This document shows positions 21,390-22,196 of a stretch of DNA of 22,196 nucleotides, one piece after another (position 1 is the first letter of the stretch; every line of letters begins with the position of its first letter). Source of the DNA: an uncultured Clostridia bacterium (GTDB lineage Bacteria > Bacillota > Clostridia > Christensenellales > Aristaeellaceae); NCBI GenBank assembly GCA_934631985.1, contig CAKTYE010000038.1, positions 1 to 22,196 on the forward strand, written 5' to 3'. The notes under the pieces are model-generated. The model was not told the DNA's origin, ran no database searches, and was given only the letters and a program-made list of their open reading frames with translations. Both the position numbers and the translations under genes were made by a program.

Positions 21390-22196
21390 AGATTACGAAA
21401 ACAGCTGGTGGCCCCGGTTCCTGCGCTGGCTGAAGGGCGGCTCCACCCGTCTGGACGAAAGCATGCAGGAGGAGCTGAGCGAAAAGAGCGAGGCGGATAC
21501 CTTCAAACCCCAGGAGGAAGCCCTGAAGCAGGAGGCCCGCGAAGAAGCACGCATCCAGCAGCGACTGGACGAGGAGCAGGACATGTACAACAATGTGCAT
21601 GCCTGGGCAAGCAAGAAGGGTACGAAACTGACCCGCGTGCTGTACAGCATTCTGGCAGTGGTGACCTGCTTTGCCATCGTGTTTGTACTGCTGCGCACCA
21701 CGGCATATCTGCCTGCGTTCGGCAACCCCGACAACCCTGTGAACAACGAAGTCTCCCAGCGGTACATTGAAAAGGGCATGGAGGAGACCGGCGCAGTGAA
21801 CATCGTCGCAGGCATGATCCTGGACTACCGTGCCTTCGATACGTTGGGTGAGAGCAACGTGCTGTTCATCGCCGCCTGCTCTGTGCTGATCCTGCTGCGC
21901 ATCAGCCGCGAAAAGGACGGCTCCCAGTCCACCGAGCAACTGATGGTGGAAGCCAACGACCGCATGTACGAGCCGAAGAACGACACCATCCTGCAATATA
22001 TCACCTCCTTCCTGGTGCCTGTGGTGCTGCTGTTTGGTATGTACGTTATCATGAACGGTCACATTTCCCCTGGCGGCGGCTTCTCCGGCGGCGCGCTGAT
22101 GGGCGCTGCACTGATCCTGTACCTGAACGCCTTCGGCTTCAAGAAGACCGAGCGCTTCTTCACCTTCAAGGTGTTCCAGCGCGTATCCCTGTGCGC
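21373..22196 (+). CDS. MbhE-MrpB fusion antiporter subunit (3' end outside window)
   Basis: At least 274 residues; the frame stays open to the right edge. Domains in order: a hydrophilic, acidic, probably helical extension (about 1-74, with EEALKQEAREEARIQQRLDEEQ); a transmembrane helix (about 76-96); an MbhE/MrpA-C-terminal-like segment with AVNIVAGMILDYRAFDTLGE (about 138-157) and a second helix; and an MnhB/MrpB domain with the family signature NGHISPGGGFSGGAL (about 229-243). The ATG at 21373 follows AGGAGGGAGAGG and overlaps the MbhD-like gene by 17 bases. Subunits C and D would be expected downstream. The long charged N-terminus is unusual for MrpB. Confidence 0.85.
   Translation, partial: MAKIRKDYENSWWPRFLRWLKGGSTRLDESMQEELSEKSEADTFKPQEEALKQEAREEARIQQRLDEEQDMYNNVHAWASKKGTKLTRVLYSILAVVTCFAIVFVLLRTTAYLPAFGNPDNPVNNEVSQRYIEKGMEETGAVNIVAGMILDYRAFDTLGESNVLFIAACSVLILLRISREKDGSQSTEQLMVEANDRMYEPKNDTILQYITSFLVPVVLLFGMYVIMNGHISPGGGFSGGALMGAALILYLNAFGFKKTERFFTFKVFQRVSLC

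Overview
The window is about 22 kb of moderately GC-rich chromosomal DNA from a low-GC-lineage (Firmicutes) anaerobe, most likely a spore-forming gut clostridium. The evidence is the adjacent sporulation genes gpr and spoIIP, strong AGGAGG ribosome sites, consensus sigma-A promoters with 17-base spacers, a polyferredoxin, an L-2-amino-thiazoline-4-carboxylate hydrolase family member, and hairpin-rich intergenic repeats of a kind I recall from gut clostridial genomes. I see no phage, insertion sequence, rRNA operon or CRISPR array. Most of the window is ordinary core genome in short, well-terminated transcription units.

Left part (1-4250). A gene fragment runs off the left edge on the minus strand. 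Behind it lies a 6S RNA gene on the minus strand, with a perfect TTGACA-17-TATAAT promoter, a long 6S-like hairpin and a strong terminator. Diverging from it is an RlmI-type rRNA methyltransferase, followed by a 60-bp hairpin repeat that recurs near 18.0 kb. Three minus-strand genes follow: a small membrane coiled-coil protein, a NapH-like polyferredoxin and undecaprenyl-diphosphatase (uppP).

Middle part (4450-13310). ychF and an ATP-grasp gene of the sugar-transfer-associated type are on the plus strand. Next comes a tight three-gene operon: an alpha/beta hydrolase with a BAAT-C-like fold, an ATC-hydrolase-like protein and a four-helix membrane protein. The sporulation pair gpr-spoIIP is on the minus strand. 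A tRNA-Leu(GAG) with its own consensus promoter follows, then an M18 aminopeptidase and a flavin reductase-like protein.

Right part (13320-22196). A minus-strand block holds an OmpR-type response regulator, its overlapping histidine kinase, and a separately terminated UBA-like/DUF4342 membrane protein. On the plus strand a small PII-like protein overlaps (ATGA) a CPA2-type cation:proton antiporter, which suggests regulator and target. A 560-base gene-free stretch carries the second 60-bp repeat and several very stable hairpins. An amidohydrolase diverges from an Mrp-type Na+/H+ antiporter operon (mrpE, mrpF, mrpG, a DUF4040/MbhD-like subunit, and an MbhE-MrpB fusion) that runs off the right edge.

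The most interesting points are the 6S RNA, the 60-bp repeat whose only two differences keep its stem paired, the PII-like/antiporter couple, the uncharacterised hydrolase operon, and the Mrp subunit fusion with a long charged N-terminal extension.
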